Assembly (NCBI GenBank): GCA_028355575.1
Contig: JAOMSY010000002.1
Location: forward strand, 1 to 64,000
DNA: 64,000 nucleotides
Source of the DNA: Francisellaceae bacterium
GTDB lineage: Bacteria; Pseudomonadota; Gammaproteobacteria; Francisellales; Francisellaceae
Direction of reading: 5' to 3'
Shown here: positions 10,135-20,800 of the stretch, in pieces
How positions within the stretch are numbered: the stretch's first letter is position 1
How the letters are laid out: every line of letters starts with the position of its first letter
Translations under genes and position numbers: made by a program
The notes under the pieces: model-generated
Told to the model about the DNA's origin: nothing
Database searches by the model: none
Seen by the model: only the letters and a program-made list of their open reading frames with translations

Positions 10135-11310
10135 ATGCTAGTGAAGTTCTTCCTTCATTTAAAAAGTCAAAGTCTACCTGTTTCTATTCGTGAGCTCTTG
10201 GACTTATTGAATGCGCTACAAAAAAATCTCGCAAATTTTTCATTAGACGACTTCTATGTGCTTTCACGCGCTATTTTAATAAAGGATGAAAAATATTTTG
10301 ATAAGTTTGATCTCGCATTTGGGCAGTATTTTAAAGGCGTTGAATCACCATCTGATTTATTAGATAAGGAAATACCCAAAGAGTGGTTAGATAAAATGCT
10401 GGAGAAGCATTTATCTCAAAAAGAAAAAGAACAGATTAAATCTCTTGGCGGCTTTGAAGAAATTTTAAAAACATTTCAAGAGCGATTAAAAGAACAAAAT
10501 GAGCGTCATCAGGGAGGGAGTAAGTGGATTGGCACAGGCGGAACCTCTCCATTTGGTGCTTATGGGTATAATCCAGAGGGCATACGTGTCGGTCAAAATG
10601 AATCACGCCACCGTAGAGCAGTTAAAGTCTGGGATAAACGTGCATTCAAAAACTTAGATGAAGATACACAACTTGAAAGAAGAAATTTAAAAGTTGCGCT
10701 TAAACATCTACGTGAGTTCACCAGAGAAGGGCATGCTGAAACCTTAGATATGGATGCCACTATTCGTGCCACTGCGAATAAAGCAGGGTTTTTAGATCTT
10801 CAAATGGTGCCTGAGAAAAAGAATAACGTTAAAGTGCTGATGTTTTTTGACATTGGTGGCTCAATGGATGACTTTGTTGAGCTGTCACAAGAATTATTTT
10901 CTCAAGCAAAAGATACATTTAAGCATCTGGAATACTTTTATTTTCATAACTGTTTGTATGAAAATATATGGCAAGATAATAGACGACGTTTTGATGAAAA
11001 GATCAGTACTATGCAGATGCTTCATAAATTTGACTCAGAATATAAAGTCATCTTTATTGGTGATGCTAGTATGAGTCCGTATGAAATATTTTATGAGTAC
11101 GGTAGCGTTGAACATATGAATAAAGAAGCTGGTAAAGTCTGGTTGGAAAGGGTAAAACAATCATTCAAAAATCTTGTGTGGATTAACCCAGTTCAAAAAG
11201 ACCATTGGCACTACACGCAAAGTATTGGTATGGTGCAGAAAATATTTGATAATAAAATGTTTCCTCTCACTGTTTCAGGGATAACTGAAGCCATGAAACA
11301 CTTAAGCTGA
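10135..11310 (+). CDS. VWA domain-containing protein (CoxE-like)
   Basis: Immediately downstream of MoxR; VLMFFDIGGSMDDF (MIDAS-like) and HFDS/GDASMSPYE pattern. Confidence 0.85.
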   Translation: MLVKFFLHLKSQSLPVSIRELLDLLNALQKNLANFSLDDFYVLSRAILIKDEKYFDKFDLAFGQYFKGVESPSDLLDKEIPKEWLDKMLEKHLSQKEKEQIKSLGGFEEILKTFQERLKEQNERHQGGSKWIGTGGTSPFGAYGYNPEGIRVGQNESRHRRAVKVWDKRAFKNLDEDTQLERRNLKVALKHLREFTREGHAETLDMDATIRATANKAGFLDLQMVPEKKNNVKVLMFFDIGGSMDDFVELSQELFSQAKDTFKHLEYFYFHNCLYENIWQDNRRRFDEKISTMQMLHKFDSEYKVIFIGDASMSPYEIFYEYGSVEHMNKEAGKVWLERVKQSFKNLVWINPVQKDHWHYTQSIGMVQKIFDNKMFPLTVSGITEAMKHLS

Positions 11311-11374
11311 TTTACTAGAAAAATCATATAATTAACGTTATTGTGAGCATACTAAGAATGATGTAGCGATTAAA

Positions 11375-12142
11375 ATGTTAAATCGGAAACTCGTACCCAT
11401 ATTTGTAATTATATTTATTGTCATCGGTTTTATTGTTATTTACTTACAAGTTGGTGAAGAAAAACCAGATTTTAAAGCTATAAAAAATACAACTGAGCGC
11501 AAACAAGCATTCATAAATTACCTATTGCCCTATATTAAGGTAGCTGAAAAGGACATTTGTGACCAGCGTGAGACGGTATTGGCAAAACTTAAAATAGTTT
11601 CATCAGGTAATAAACTCTCTACCAATGAGTATAACAATATTGCTGAAATAGCGAAAAAATACAAACTAGTTATTGAAAATCCGATAACAGAAATGAATTT
11701 AAAGGAACTTTCAAAACGTGTAAATGTTATTCCGGGCGGAATGGTTCTGGCACAGTCTGCGCTTGAAACTGGCTGGGGAACTTCTCGTTTTGCTGCAGAT
11801 TATAACAACTATTTTGGCGAACATTGTTTTACTGAAGGTTGTGGTGTTAAGCCCAAACGCCAATCTCCAAATAAAATTGATGAAGTTGCCATTTATTCAA
11901 CGCCTCAGAATAGTATTTCTAATTATTTATTACTGTTAAATAGCAGTAAGCGTTATACAAAACTTAGGGATATCAGGTCTGATCTATTGAATCAAAACAA
12001 ACCCATTAGTAGTCTGACATTAATAAATGGATTAGGAAGTTACTCTGAATTAGGTTTAGATGAATATAAGAATAGATTGATTGGTGTTATAGATTACAAT
12101 AAATTAACGCAATACGATCAATACAAATGTGATTCTAATTAA
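11375..12142 (+). CDS. Membrane-anchored glucosaminidase domain protein (Bax-like)
   Basis: N-terminal TM; PGGMVLAQSALETGWGTSRFAADYNNYFGEHCF. Confidence 0.82.
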   Translation: MLNRKLVPIFVIIFIVIGFIVIYLQVGEEKPDFKAIKNTTERKQAFINYLLPYIKVAEKDICDQRETVLAKLKIVSSGNKLSTNEYNNIAEIAKKYKLVIENPITEMNLKELSKRVNVIPGGMVLAQSALETGWGTSRFAADYNNYFGEHCFTEGCGVKPKRQSPNKIDEVAIYSTPQNSISNYLLLLNSSKRYTKLRDIRSDLLNQNKPISSLTLINGLGSYSELGLDEYKNRLIGVIDYNKLTQYDQYKCDSN

Positions 12143-12153
12143 TAATTTGGTTA

Positions 12154-13569
12154 TTATTTTATATGGATACCATGAAGCGCGAATGGCATTTTAATTGGTA
12201 AATATGCTTTATAAATTACGGTTAAATTTTTTGCATCTAAAAAAATGATATAAGTTTTATCTTGATTGGTATCAAGAATATTCATAAATATAATCCCATC
12301 ATCCTCGGTTATACCTTTTGGGTTTCGTATAAAAATTGGTTCTGAAACATATTCACCTGTTTTAAATAATAATTGTTGGTCAATTCCAGTTTTGACATTT
12401 ATTTTAGCTAGGCCATTTAGGAAATCATTTGGTGTTTTTTTGTTTATGATTGCTGCATATAAATATTCATATTCTTTAAGCGCATATTGCATATTTATTC
12501 GAGGAAATTCGGTTGTCTGATCTGTGATAACGTCCTCTAAATAAGTATGGTTTTGAATATCAACTACATGTCGCTTAAGTTTGGTTGATATATTAATTTT
12601 TCCAGCGTTGATATTTTGTAAATAAAAAATATCATAAGGGTTTATTTTTTCATCATAGACAATTGAATCTAAATAAATTTTACCATCTCTTTCAAAAGCA
12701 TTAACTGAATGTAGAAAAATAAAAGGTTGGTGCTTGATGCGAGTTATTTCTCCGTTTAATCGGTTTATACATATAAACTCGCACTCTGCTTGATGATCGT
12801 AGTAAAGTGATTCATTAAATGATTTAATTAAAAAGTCAAAGCCCTTGGCACGAATTGGTCCGGCACAAATAATAATATAATTTTTCGTTAGGAATATGCT
12901 ATGCGAATAAAAGAAATCTTTGCTTTTGAATTCTGCTGTTTTTTCTCTTTGAAGGCTGTTCTTTTGTAATTTGAATATGGTGTATGTTATTGATTTTCCG
13001 AAATCGACTACAAAGTTAAATTGCTCTCCAGTTTCAGGGTCAAACTGAGGGTGCGCACAAGTAACTTGACCTTTAAGCTTATCTTTATAGGTAAAGTCTC
13101 CTGTCGTGCTTAAGTCTTTTGGGTTAAACTCCATTGCGCTAACAACTTCTGTTATTGCAAGTAAATGATTATCTACCTTCATGAAATTCACATTACAATT
13201 AGACTTCTCAACCGATAAACCCAGAAGGCTACGAACAATATGAAATAATTTTTTGAAGATATTTTTAGGTGCAACGGTGGCAAATGTATTCTGTTTCATT
13301 TTATCAGTTACGTTATAATGATATTCATCTGATTTAATAAAAGAATTGCTAAGGTAGATTGCATTATTTTTAAATTCAAATTTATAAATCATTCCTAAAC
13401 CATCAAACCAATGGTTTAGCTTTATTTTACCTATTTCAAATTTAGCTGGCCCAATCCTTAGAATATCGCCAGAATACCAGTTGGGTAAATTATTAACTTC
13501 TGCAGCTAATTTCATCGGCGTATATTCATCAGTAAGTGTTTCGAATCCTGATCTGTAATTCGGTATCAT
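12154..13569 (-). CDS. Carotenoid oxygenase (RPE65/CCD) family protein
   Basis: YSGDILRIGPAKFEI; four candidate iron-ligand His in the expected contexts: TCAHPQFD, FYSHSIF, FLHSVNAF, LHGIHIK. Confidence 0.85.
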   Translation of the reverse strand: MIPNYRSGFETLTDEYTPMKLAAEVNNLPNWYSGDILRIGPAKFEIGKIKLNHWFDGLGMIYKFEFKNNAIYLSNSFIKSDEYHYNVTDKMKQNTFATVAPKNIFKKLFHIVRSLLGLSVEKSNCNVNFMKVDNHLLAITEVVSAMEFNPKDLSTTGDFTYKDKLKGQVTCAHPQFDPETGEQFNFVVDFGKSITYTIFKLQKNSLQREKTAEFKSKDFFYSHSIFLTKNYIIICAGPIRAKGFDFLIKSFNESLYYDHQAECEFICINRLNGEITRIKHQPFIFLHSVNAFERDGKIYLDSIVYDEKINPYDIFYLQNINAGKINISTKLKRHVVDIQNHTYLEDVITDQTTEFPRINMQYALKEYEYLYAAIINKKTPNDFLNGLAKINVKTGIDQQLLFKTGEYVSEPIFIRNPKGITEDDGIIFMNILDTNQDKTYIIFLDAKNLTVIYKAYLPIKMPFALHGIHIK

Positions 13570-13717
13570 CTTGTATTCTCCAAAATTCTCTTGAAGTGGG
13601 TTATGACAAAATTGTTTATTGGATAGTTAACTTATAGTTTATAGCCACTTAATTTAATTAACTATTATTTATAGCTAACCCGACAGAGTTCTAACACTTT
13701 TTGCTGAAAGAATAACA

Positions 13718-14170
13718 TTAAGTCGAAACCTTCAAAATATTATAAACTAGTTGGCTAGAGGTTTTTGCTTTATAAATTAACTTTAACTGATGTAAATGGT
13801 ATCTAATACTGCGTTCAGATAACATCAATTTAGTTCGAATATCTTGGTTTGTATCTCCTTGAGTTAAATAATGTAAGATTTCTTTCTGTGTGCTCGTGAT
13901 TTGAAGATGATCAAATTCGTGGTTAACTGTCTCAGGCTCAGCTTGATTTTCATTTTTTTGAATATATTGCTCTAGAAAGTTATATGCCTGATCGTATTTA
14001 ATTAAAGCTTTATTAACTCGTTTAATTCTCGCATAGCCAAAGCCAGGTACATTCTGTAATTTACTGGTTTTAGTGACTGTTTTAAGGTTGTCGATTGATG
14101 TAATATTATACCTTTCCAATATTGATATAATACCTGGGGTTAAGCCATATTTTGATAATTCTTTCAACAT
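13718..14170 (-). CDS. LuxR-type HTH regulator with an N-terminal helix-hairpin-helix-like segment
   Basis: N-term LKELSKYGLTPGIISILERYNITSIDNL...VPGFGYARIKRVNKAL; C-term ITSTQKEILHYLTQGDTNQDIRTKLMLSERSIRYHLHQL. Confidence 0.7.
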   Translation of the reverse strand: MLKELSKYGLTPGIISILERYNITSIDNLKTVTKTSKLQNVPGFGYARIKRVNKALIKYDQAYNFLEQYIQKNENQAEPETVNHEFDHLQITSTQKEILHYLTQGDTNQDIRTKLMLSERSIRYHLHQLKLIYKAKTSSQLVYNILKVST

Positions 14171-14183
14171 TTGGATACTGTTA

Positions 14184-14197
14184 AATTAACGTTAATT
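14184..14197. promoter_or_regulatory. 14-bp perfect palindrome AATTAACGTTAATT in a divergent intergenic region
   Basis: Self-complementary; 14 bp upstream of the minus-strand HTH gene. Confidence 0.4.
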
Positions 14198-14353
14198 GGA
14201 ATATAAATGTTTAGTATATTCCGTGCAAATTAGTTTTATATAGTCAGTATTTACTACTCAATTGGTATATAAAGCGCGTTAATATTTATTACTGTTTATA
14301 AAATCATTGCTTATTAGATACAATATATTTATTAGGGGTTATGTGAATAATAG

Positions 14354-15088
14354 ATGTCAGATAATAAAAATATACATTCAGATTCTATTTCAAATAAAGA
14401 GCAGATACTATTTCTGAAGAAATTATTGGAGCCATTCCCTATATATGACTTTGTGTTTCTTAGGATTTATAAGAATAATACAATGAACATTGTTTCTAGT
14501 TTAGATGCTGATTGCCTATCTGAATTTATCCATAATCTAACGATACAGAGGCTGGTCTTAAATATAGATGCTATTTCAAATTATACTGTTGCGACAGATG
14601 AGTTTAGTTTGGTGAAAAATAAAAAAACATTTTTGATCCTTGAAAGGCAGGTCTTTTCATATAAATTCTCAATGGTATATATATTGGATAAGGATGCTTA
14701 TGACAAGCTAAGTAAAGAGCATATGGCAAAGCTTATAATCATGCTAGGGTCATATAATAAGCTGTCATATAGTATGTTGCGATGGAATGAGATTGTTCCA
14801 TTTAAATGTTTAGACTTTCCGGATTATTGTGCAAAGAAATCATCTCTACCTATGCACAAAATTAATTTTACATTAAAAAATAAATTCAATATTACGAATA
14901 CTGAATTCGAGTATCTAAAGCTTATAATCACAGGTTGTACATCGAAAGAAATTGCCTTGCATATCAACAGATCACACCGATCGATAGAAAATCAAATTTA
15001 TCGCTTACAAAAAAAATTATCAGTATCAACAAAAGAGCAATTAGAAAACCTTGCTAGAATAATCCTATGTGAATACACGCCAATATAA
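14354..15088 (+). CDS. LuxR-type HTH regulator (paralog 1)
   Basis: FNITNTEFEYLKLIITGCTSKEIALHINRSHRSIENQIYRLQKKLSV HTH; N-terminal domain resembles those of 37862- and 41324-ORFs. Confidence 0.85.
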   Translation: MSDNKNIHSDSISNKEQILFLKKLLEPFPIYDFVFLRIYKNNTMNIVSSLDADCLSEFIHNLTIQRLVLNIDAISNYTVATDEFSLVKNKKTFLILERQVFSYKFSMVYILDKDAYDKLSKEHMAKLIIMLGSYNKLSYSMLRWNEIVPFKCLDFPDYCAKKSSLPMHKINFTLKNKFNITNTEFEYLKLIITGCTSKEIALHINRSHRSIENQIYRLQKKLSVSTKEQLENLARIILCEYTPI

Positions 15089-15090
15089 TG
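15034..15090 (+). repeat. Direct repeat copy 1 (3' end of luxR paralog 1)
   Basis: AGAGCAATTAGAAAACCTTGCTAGAATAATCCTATGTGAATACACGCCAATATAATG; 56/57 match to 22343-22399. Confidence 0.95.
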
Positions 15091-15137
15091 GATAAGTTCT
15101 AAAAATATCAATGTTGCTAGCAAGATATATGTAAGGC

Positions 15138-18100
15138 TTAACCAGTTGCGTCTGCCATATAATCATTAGTTCTTTGATATATGGAAGTCGGCATATCTGA
15201 TTGCCATGACTGCGTTGCTTGTGTGCTTTTACTTCCTGAAACAGATTCTTTTAATCTATCTTTCCAACCTTTTCCTGAAGTCTGCTCAACAACAAAGTCA
15301 CTTCCATCCCTGACAACTGATTTGAAAATAAAATAATTTAATCTTGTTGCATAAGTAGCAGCTAAACGCTCCTTGGTATAGCTGTCGCTTTTGATATTGA
15401 ATGTTTCAGCAACGGTCTTTGTTTCAAAATCATTTTTAAATAATGAATTTACATCATTCATAGCTCTTGGATCTTTTATCAAATTTTTGTTAAGACTATT
15501 TGCTTCAAATCTAATACTAATTGCCTCTTTAAATCCATTGAGAACTTTTCTATTTTCTGAGAAATTATCTAACAGTTGATTTGATGACAAGTTATCCTCA
15601 GCACCAGATAGTTTCTTCAGCTTGGTGTTATTTATTAACTTGTCAGTTACTTTGCTTGTAAAACCTTCAGCAATACCTGCAGTTAATGATGAAACACCTA
15701 TATTGACTAGATATCCACTAGTATTAAACGCTTTTCCTTGAATTGCGTCGGATGCCATAGAGCCAGTATCATAAACTGGGGAAGAAGCAGCTCCAGCTAA
15801 TAAACCCGTTGGTAATGCTGAAAGACCAGCCTTTGCACCTAGTCTAAAGATAGTTTTATCTACACCCATCCCAACTGCTGATGCAGCTAAATTTAGACCT
15901 TGATCCATAAAATATACGCCCCATGATTTACCATCATCTTGAGCACCATTTATAGCAGTATCTATAAATCCAAAAGCGCTATTTACCAAGTTATTAGCAC
16001 CTGCCATTAATAAAACTGGGGAAGCAGTGGCTATTCCAGCAGCAATCGTTACCACGCCAATAGCAAAATCTATGATTGCGCCCAGCCAATTTAAAATGTG
16101 CCCAGTAGGATCAGTGTACATAATTGGATTGTTATTGGCATATACATAGCCATTTAATCCGCCAACACCAAGTGGAGATGCAGAGTCATATTTCATGAAC
16201 CTTGCTAGTAAAGGGTTATAAGCCCTGTAGCCATTACCTAAAAATTGATATCCTGTTTTTCTGTCTGTTAATTCGCCATTATAACCTTTGGAAAGTTGCT
16301 CTATATTTAATAATTTATTTTGCGTGATATTTTCCTCATCTTTCGACTGATTCGAAGAAAAGCCGAATGGAAGATAAGTATGGAACCCATTCATATTACC
16401 TGATTCATCCATAACGCTAATGACATTATTGCTCAGGTCTTGTAAATAATATTGCCAGTGGCCATTTATGATTTGACCGGCATTGTTATAATGGTTAACC
16501 TTACCATTTTGTATTTCATTTACTGGCTTGTCTGAAGCATAGTAAACATAAATTGGTTCACCCCCAGATTCTTTATTACTAATTTGCCTACCAGAAGCAT
16601 CATAACCGTAACTAATAATTCCCTGGGTTGCATTTTGGTTAGAAGGAATAACTTGCATGAGTTGATCACGACCGTCATAAACAAGTTGGTTACCGCCTTG
16701 GTCTGTGATCATGTTACCTTGGTTGTCGTACATTAAGTTTACTGTTTGCAAATAATTGGTATTTTCATTGCCATAACTAGTAAGCTGTGCCGGGTTATTT
16801 GTATTGTCATAACCGTAGTGGACAGTATTGGTTAAGTTTTCTCCTGTATTAGACTTTAGCTGTTCTTGTATGTCTAATAAATTATTCATCACTCGATCAT
16901 AGCTAAAATGCTGTGACAATACATAATTACCTTGTTCATCCTTTGGGCAGTAACTTCCTGAAAAACCTAAATCTTGGCAAGTATAACTAGTTAATTGCCC
17001 TGATTTTGGATCATACCCATAATGGTATTGTGTGTAAGGGCGAATAATTGTAGTGATTCTAGCATCATCATCATAATCGTATTCAAACTTATAAATATTA
17101 TTCTCTTGCTGATCAGTAATCGAAATGGAATTTAATAAAGGTAAACCTGTCCTTGTTTGCCCATATTCAAAGTTTTTTATCAACTTATCATTGGTTTGTT
17201 GTATAAGTTGACCAGTTGCCTGATATACATTTTGTATTTTATGCTCACCTGGATTATCCGTAATCGTGGTGATTCGACCTAAATTATCATATTGATACAG
17301 TGTGCTAGTTTCAGACAAACTATCATCAATACTTTGCAGTACGTTATAACCGTTGTACTTCCAGTTAGTTGTCGCAACTGGCTGATTTGACATTAGGTAA
17401 CTAACATTCTGAGACTTCAATGTACCATCAGGGTAATAATCAAATTGATACAAACTGTTATTATTACTGACACTTGTTACTTGATTAGGCATATTTTCAT
17501 TCGCGTAGGTATATTGAGTTTTATCCTCATCAAATTGAGTGCTGATTAGGCGACCTAAATTATCATAACTGTAATGAGTAACTTTGCCATTCGCATTGGT
17601 TGTAGAAATTAATAAGCCATTATTGTCATATTCATTCGTTACTTTAAAACCACTGGCATTTGTTGTACTAACTAATTGACCAAGCGAGTTGTATTCACGA
17701 GTAGCTAAAGTATAGGTATGATTTGTTTTATTATTTGTCACGCTTACGGATGAAATTTCTCCTGAAAGATCATCGTAACCATAATGAATGGTACTGTCCG
17801 TTGTCGAAACATGTTTATTGACTAATTTATTTTGTTCATCATATTCATATTTTGTAACAAAACCGTGACTGTCTACTGTACTAACCATTTGTCCGGCATT
17901 ATTATATTGTGCAGATTCATGTTTATAGAAAGCATTTTGATTGATTGCTTCATTAACAAAAGCTGCTAATTCTTCAGAATCAATTATTTTGCCTTGTAAC
18001 AAATTACCAGTTAGCTTTGTTAACTTATTTTTTAGGTCAGTAGATGTGTATACCAGTAACCCTGTTTCGAAAGTAGCATCCGGCTTTACTAAAAATGTAT

Positions 18101-20699
18101 AGTTATCCATTTTATGATTAGCTGTACTCGTTTGTTTAACTGTAAATGCATAAGCTATACAACCGCTTGATCGACCATCTGCTAAATGACATAAGCTATT
18201 TTTGTTATCAGTCGCTAGATCATTACTAACTAGATGGTAACTAATATCTCGCCCATAACCACGGTCATGTATTTGTATATCTGCTGATCCGTCAGCATTT
18301 ATTTGTGTAATAGGATCACCTAAAGCGTCATATTCAAAATTAGTATAAGAGGGCTTATCTTTATCGATATAGAGTAGGCTTTGCTCAACCTGGTTAAACT
18401 CATTGTAATACGTTCCACTTATGGGAATTAGCTGAGCGCTCTGGTTTATATCTGAACTTTCTGTAGCAACTTGTCTACCTAAGCTGTCTAAATATATTTT
18501 AACTATGTTGCCTTCAGGGTCTGTCTGCGTAATAGTCATTAGCCCATTATATGAGTTCAAGTCATAATCATAGTGTGTAACTAATGGGTGGTTACTTTGG
18601 CTTAAACCTGTCACATTAACAACACGACCAAGGGCATCATATTCATAGGTTTGTATATTACCTAGTTTATCTTCTGTCCATTTTAGTTGACCATTGTATC
18701 CACTGACAGCTTGTTTGCTTATGTTCACAGCTGTTGACTGATCTGATGAAGCTGCTAAGTCAACTTCTTCAATAATATCTGGGAAATCTAAATCAGAGTT
18801 TACATCGACGGTATAATCATATTTTGTTACCTGGCCTGAATAATTATTTGAGGTACTTGTTGCAGGTGTTTTATTAGGTAATGTAATTTTTTGTTGATTT
18901 ACTAAGCCATAAAATGGGCTAGTCTGTTCAGCCACTAAACCAGATTGTTGCTCACGCTTTTCATTGCCATTTATTACTATTGTGTCTTTATTGGGGTAGG
19001 CTGAATGATAACTGTTTTCACCAACCTGTCTATCTAAATAGGCTAGCTGGTGTTTCGTTGTAACTGGTGGGGGTGTGATTAGATTGGGTAATTCTGATGG
19101 TGTGGTGGTTTCAGTTTTAATTAGGTGTTCAAATGGGCCTGCTTCTTCCGCTGAAAAATAGGCTTTGTTTGTGGTTGAGTTGATAACAATTTTATCTTCT
19201 GAGTCTAAATAACCTTCTTGTTCTGAAATCACATTACCATTTTCATTATATGACTTTATGTTAACAAGTGAAGTAGCAGCTTTACCTGTCGAACTATTTA
19301 CACCATAGCCTGTTGTGATAACTTTTGATGGGTTTTTATAGGCAACGCCTAATTCTTCATAGCTACTATTTTTATCATTCTCATAGCTATACGTTTTCTT
19401 GCCTAATAAGTTATTTGATGTCTCAAAATAAACATTTTCTTCAATGATTCGATGAAAACGATCATATTGTTGTGTAGATTTTATGGCAACGTTACGGTAT
19501 TCATCTAATTGTTCCTGAGATGTGTTATAACGATAACTAGCCAAAAAGGTATTTAATAAAAATGGATCAGTGCCAAATACTTGAGCCTGAATAGGGGAGT
19601 TAGCGCCTAAATAATTATTGGTATTCTCATTAGACGTATATTGATAATTCGTTGTCATTTGCGGCTCATAAATTGACTTATCATCTACAGCCCATTTAGG
19701 TAAGACTGTATTTGGGTTAACTACGAGCTTAGAAACAGCATATGCTGATTGTTGACCGCTAATACCTTTTAAGGGTGTATATTCTACTTCGTATATTAAG
19801 CCAGACGGTAGGGTAACTTTTGTCGGTAATCCTGGCCAGCTTAGGCTGTCTGAACTTATATTCATTTGTTGATCTAATGGATTCGTAAAAGTAACGCTGT
19901 TTCCACTAGCTTGAAAAGAAGTCTCTGTTCTTTCTCCATTATACGATAAGGAACTCACAGTCGTTTCACTTAAATCAAACCTGGTGTCTATTAAAATATT
20001 TCGACCTGAATCATCCTTTATTTCAGACAATCGGTTGCCCGATCCGTTATAAATAAAATGAATGGCATATCCAAGAGCATCGATTTGTTTTACCAGTAAG
20101 CCATCACCATTAAAATAATATTTTGTGTCAGCATTATCCGTAAAAATAAAAAAATCATCGAAACCCGTGCCTCTTTTAAATGAAAACTGTTTATCTTCTC
20201 CTTTGGCATATTTTAACTTAATGCCATCTTCCAAGTAAAATTTAAGTCCACCTGGGAAATAGGCTAAGCTTTTGTTTCTATCAATATAAGGTAAAGCGAA
20301 ATTCCAGCCTCTGCCTAACTCATAGGCTGGATTTGTTCTACTGCCGTTATACTCAGCAACCAATGAATATTGCTGACCTTGTAAACCGTTTGCCCACATA
20401 GAACCCATTGGGTAAGATAAACTTAACGTACCCGTATGTGGGTCTACTTCAACGGTTCCGCTCATTGTACCAAATGCCGTAGATATAATATCATTCGAGA
20501 CTTGGCCTGAACTGCCACTACTTTGCTGAGCACTCAACAAGGCTGAGGACCCTATATCAAGCTGAAGTTTGTCATCCATTGAATCCTTAGTCTGATCTTC
20601 TGAGACAGTTTCACTAAAAACAGGAATGGTTGTAAATAACATACTTGCACTGGCGAATAACATTGTTATTGCCTTTGCTTTTGTTTTGGACAGAAACAT
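15138..20699 (-). CDS. RHS/YD-repeat protein with N-terminal signal peptide and variable C-terminal domain
   Basis: Many YDxxGR repeats; core GYRAYNPLLARFMKYDSASPLGVGGLNGYVYANNNPIMYTDPTGH; signal peptide-like N-terminus. Confidence 0.93.
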   Translation of the reverse strand: MFLSKTKAKAITMLFASASMLFTTIPVFSETVSEDQTKDSMDDKLQLDIGSSALLSAQQSSGSSGQVSNDIISTAFGTMSGTVEVDPHTGTLSLSYPMGSMWANGLQGQQYSLVAEYNGSRTNPAYELGRGWNFALPYIDRNKSLAYFPGGLKFYLEDGIKLKYAKGEDKQFSFKRGTGFDDFFIFTDNADTKYYFNGDGLLVKQIDALGYAIHFIYNGSGNRLSEIKDDSGRNILIDTRFDLSETTVSSLSYNGERTETSFQASGNSVTFTNPLDQQMNISSDSLSWPGLPTKVTLPSGLIYEVEYTPLKGISGQQSAYAVSKLVVNPNTVLPKWAVDDKSIYEPQMTTNYQYTSNENTNNYLGANSPIQAQVFGTDPFLLNTFLASYRYNTSQEQLDEYRNVAIKSTQQYDRFHRIIEENVYFETSNNLLGKKTYSYENDKNSSYEELGVAYKNPSKVITTGYGVNSSTGKAATSLVNIKSYNENGNVISEQEGYLDSEDKIVINSTTNKAYFSAEEAGPFEHLIKTETTTPSELPNLITPPPVTTKHQLAYLDRQVGENSYHSAYPNKDTIVINGNEKREQQSGLVAEQTSPFYGLVNQQKITLPNKTPATSTSNNYSGQVTKYDYTVDVNSDLDFPDIIEEVDLAASSDQSTAVNISKQAVSGYNGQLKWTEDKLGNIQTYEYDALGRVVNVTGLSQSNHPLVTHYDYDLNSYNGLMTITQTDPEGNIVKIYLDSLGRQVATESSDINQSAQLIPISGTYYNEFNQVEQSLLYIDKDKPSYTNFEYDALGDPITQINADGSADIQIHDRGYGRDISYHLVSNDLATDNKNSLCHLADGRSSGCIAYAFTVKQTSTANHKMDNYTFLVKPDATFETGLLVYTSTDLKNKLTKLTGNLLQGKIIDSEELAAFVNEAINQNAFYKHESAQYNNAGQMVSTVDSHGFVTKYEYDEQNKLVNKHVSTTDSTIHYGYDDLSGEISSVSVTNNKTNHTYTLATREYNSLGQLVSTTNASGFKVTNEYDNNGLLISTTNANGKVTHYSYDNLGRLISTQFDEDKTQYTYANENMPNQVTSVSNNNSLYQFDYYPDGTLKSQNVSYLMSNQPVATTNWKYNGYNVLQSIDDSLSETSTLYQYDNLGRITTITDNPGEHKIQNVYQATGQLIQQTNDKLIKNFEYGQTRTGLPLLNSISITDQQENNIYKFEYDYDDDARITTIIRPYTQYHYGYDPKSGQLTSYTCQDLGFSGSYCPKDEQGNYVLSQHFSYDRVMNNLLDIQEQLKSNTGENLTNTVHYGYDNTNNPAQLTSYGNENTNYLQTVNLMYDNQGNMITDQGGNQLVYDGRDQLMQVIPSNQNATQGIISYGYDASGRQISNKESGGEPIYVYYASDKPVNEIQNGKVNHYNNAGQIINGHWQYYLQDLSNNVISVMDESGNMNGFHTYLPFGFSSNQSKDEENITQNKLLNIEQLSKGYNGELTDRKTGYQFLGNGYRAYNPLLARFMKYDSASPLGVGGLNGYVYANNNPIMYTDPTGHILNWLGAIIDFAIGVVTIAAGIATASPVLLMAGANNLVNSAFGFIDTAINGAQDDGKSWGVYFMDQGLNLAASAVGMGVDKTIFRLGAKAGLSALPTGLLAGAASSPVYDTGSMASDAIQGKAFNTSGYLVNIGVSSLTAGIAEGFTSKVTDKLINNTKLKKLSGAEDNLSSNQLLDNFSENRKVLNGFKEAISIRFEANSLNKNLIKDPRAMNDVNSLFKNDFETKTVAETFNIKSDSYTKERLAATYATRLNYFIFKSVVRDGSDFVVEQTSGKGWKDRLKESVSGSKSTQATQSWQSDMPTSIYQRTNDYMADATG

Positions 20700-20800
20700 A
20701 TTTACCTCAAATGTTAAGTGAATTGGTAGACCAAGCTAAGGATGCAATAATTTAAATTGATTTAGTTTGCTCTTATATTTAGTCAGAGAGCGCATGTTTG

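Noticed and set aside
12141-12158. AATAAT/ATTATT hairpin between convergent genes
   Set aside because: All-AT 6-bp stem is weak and expected by chance in this composition.
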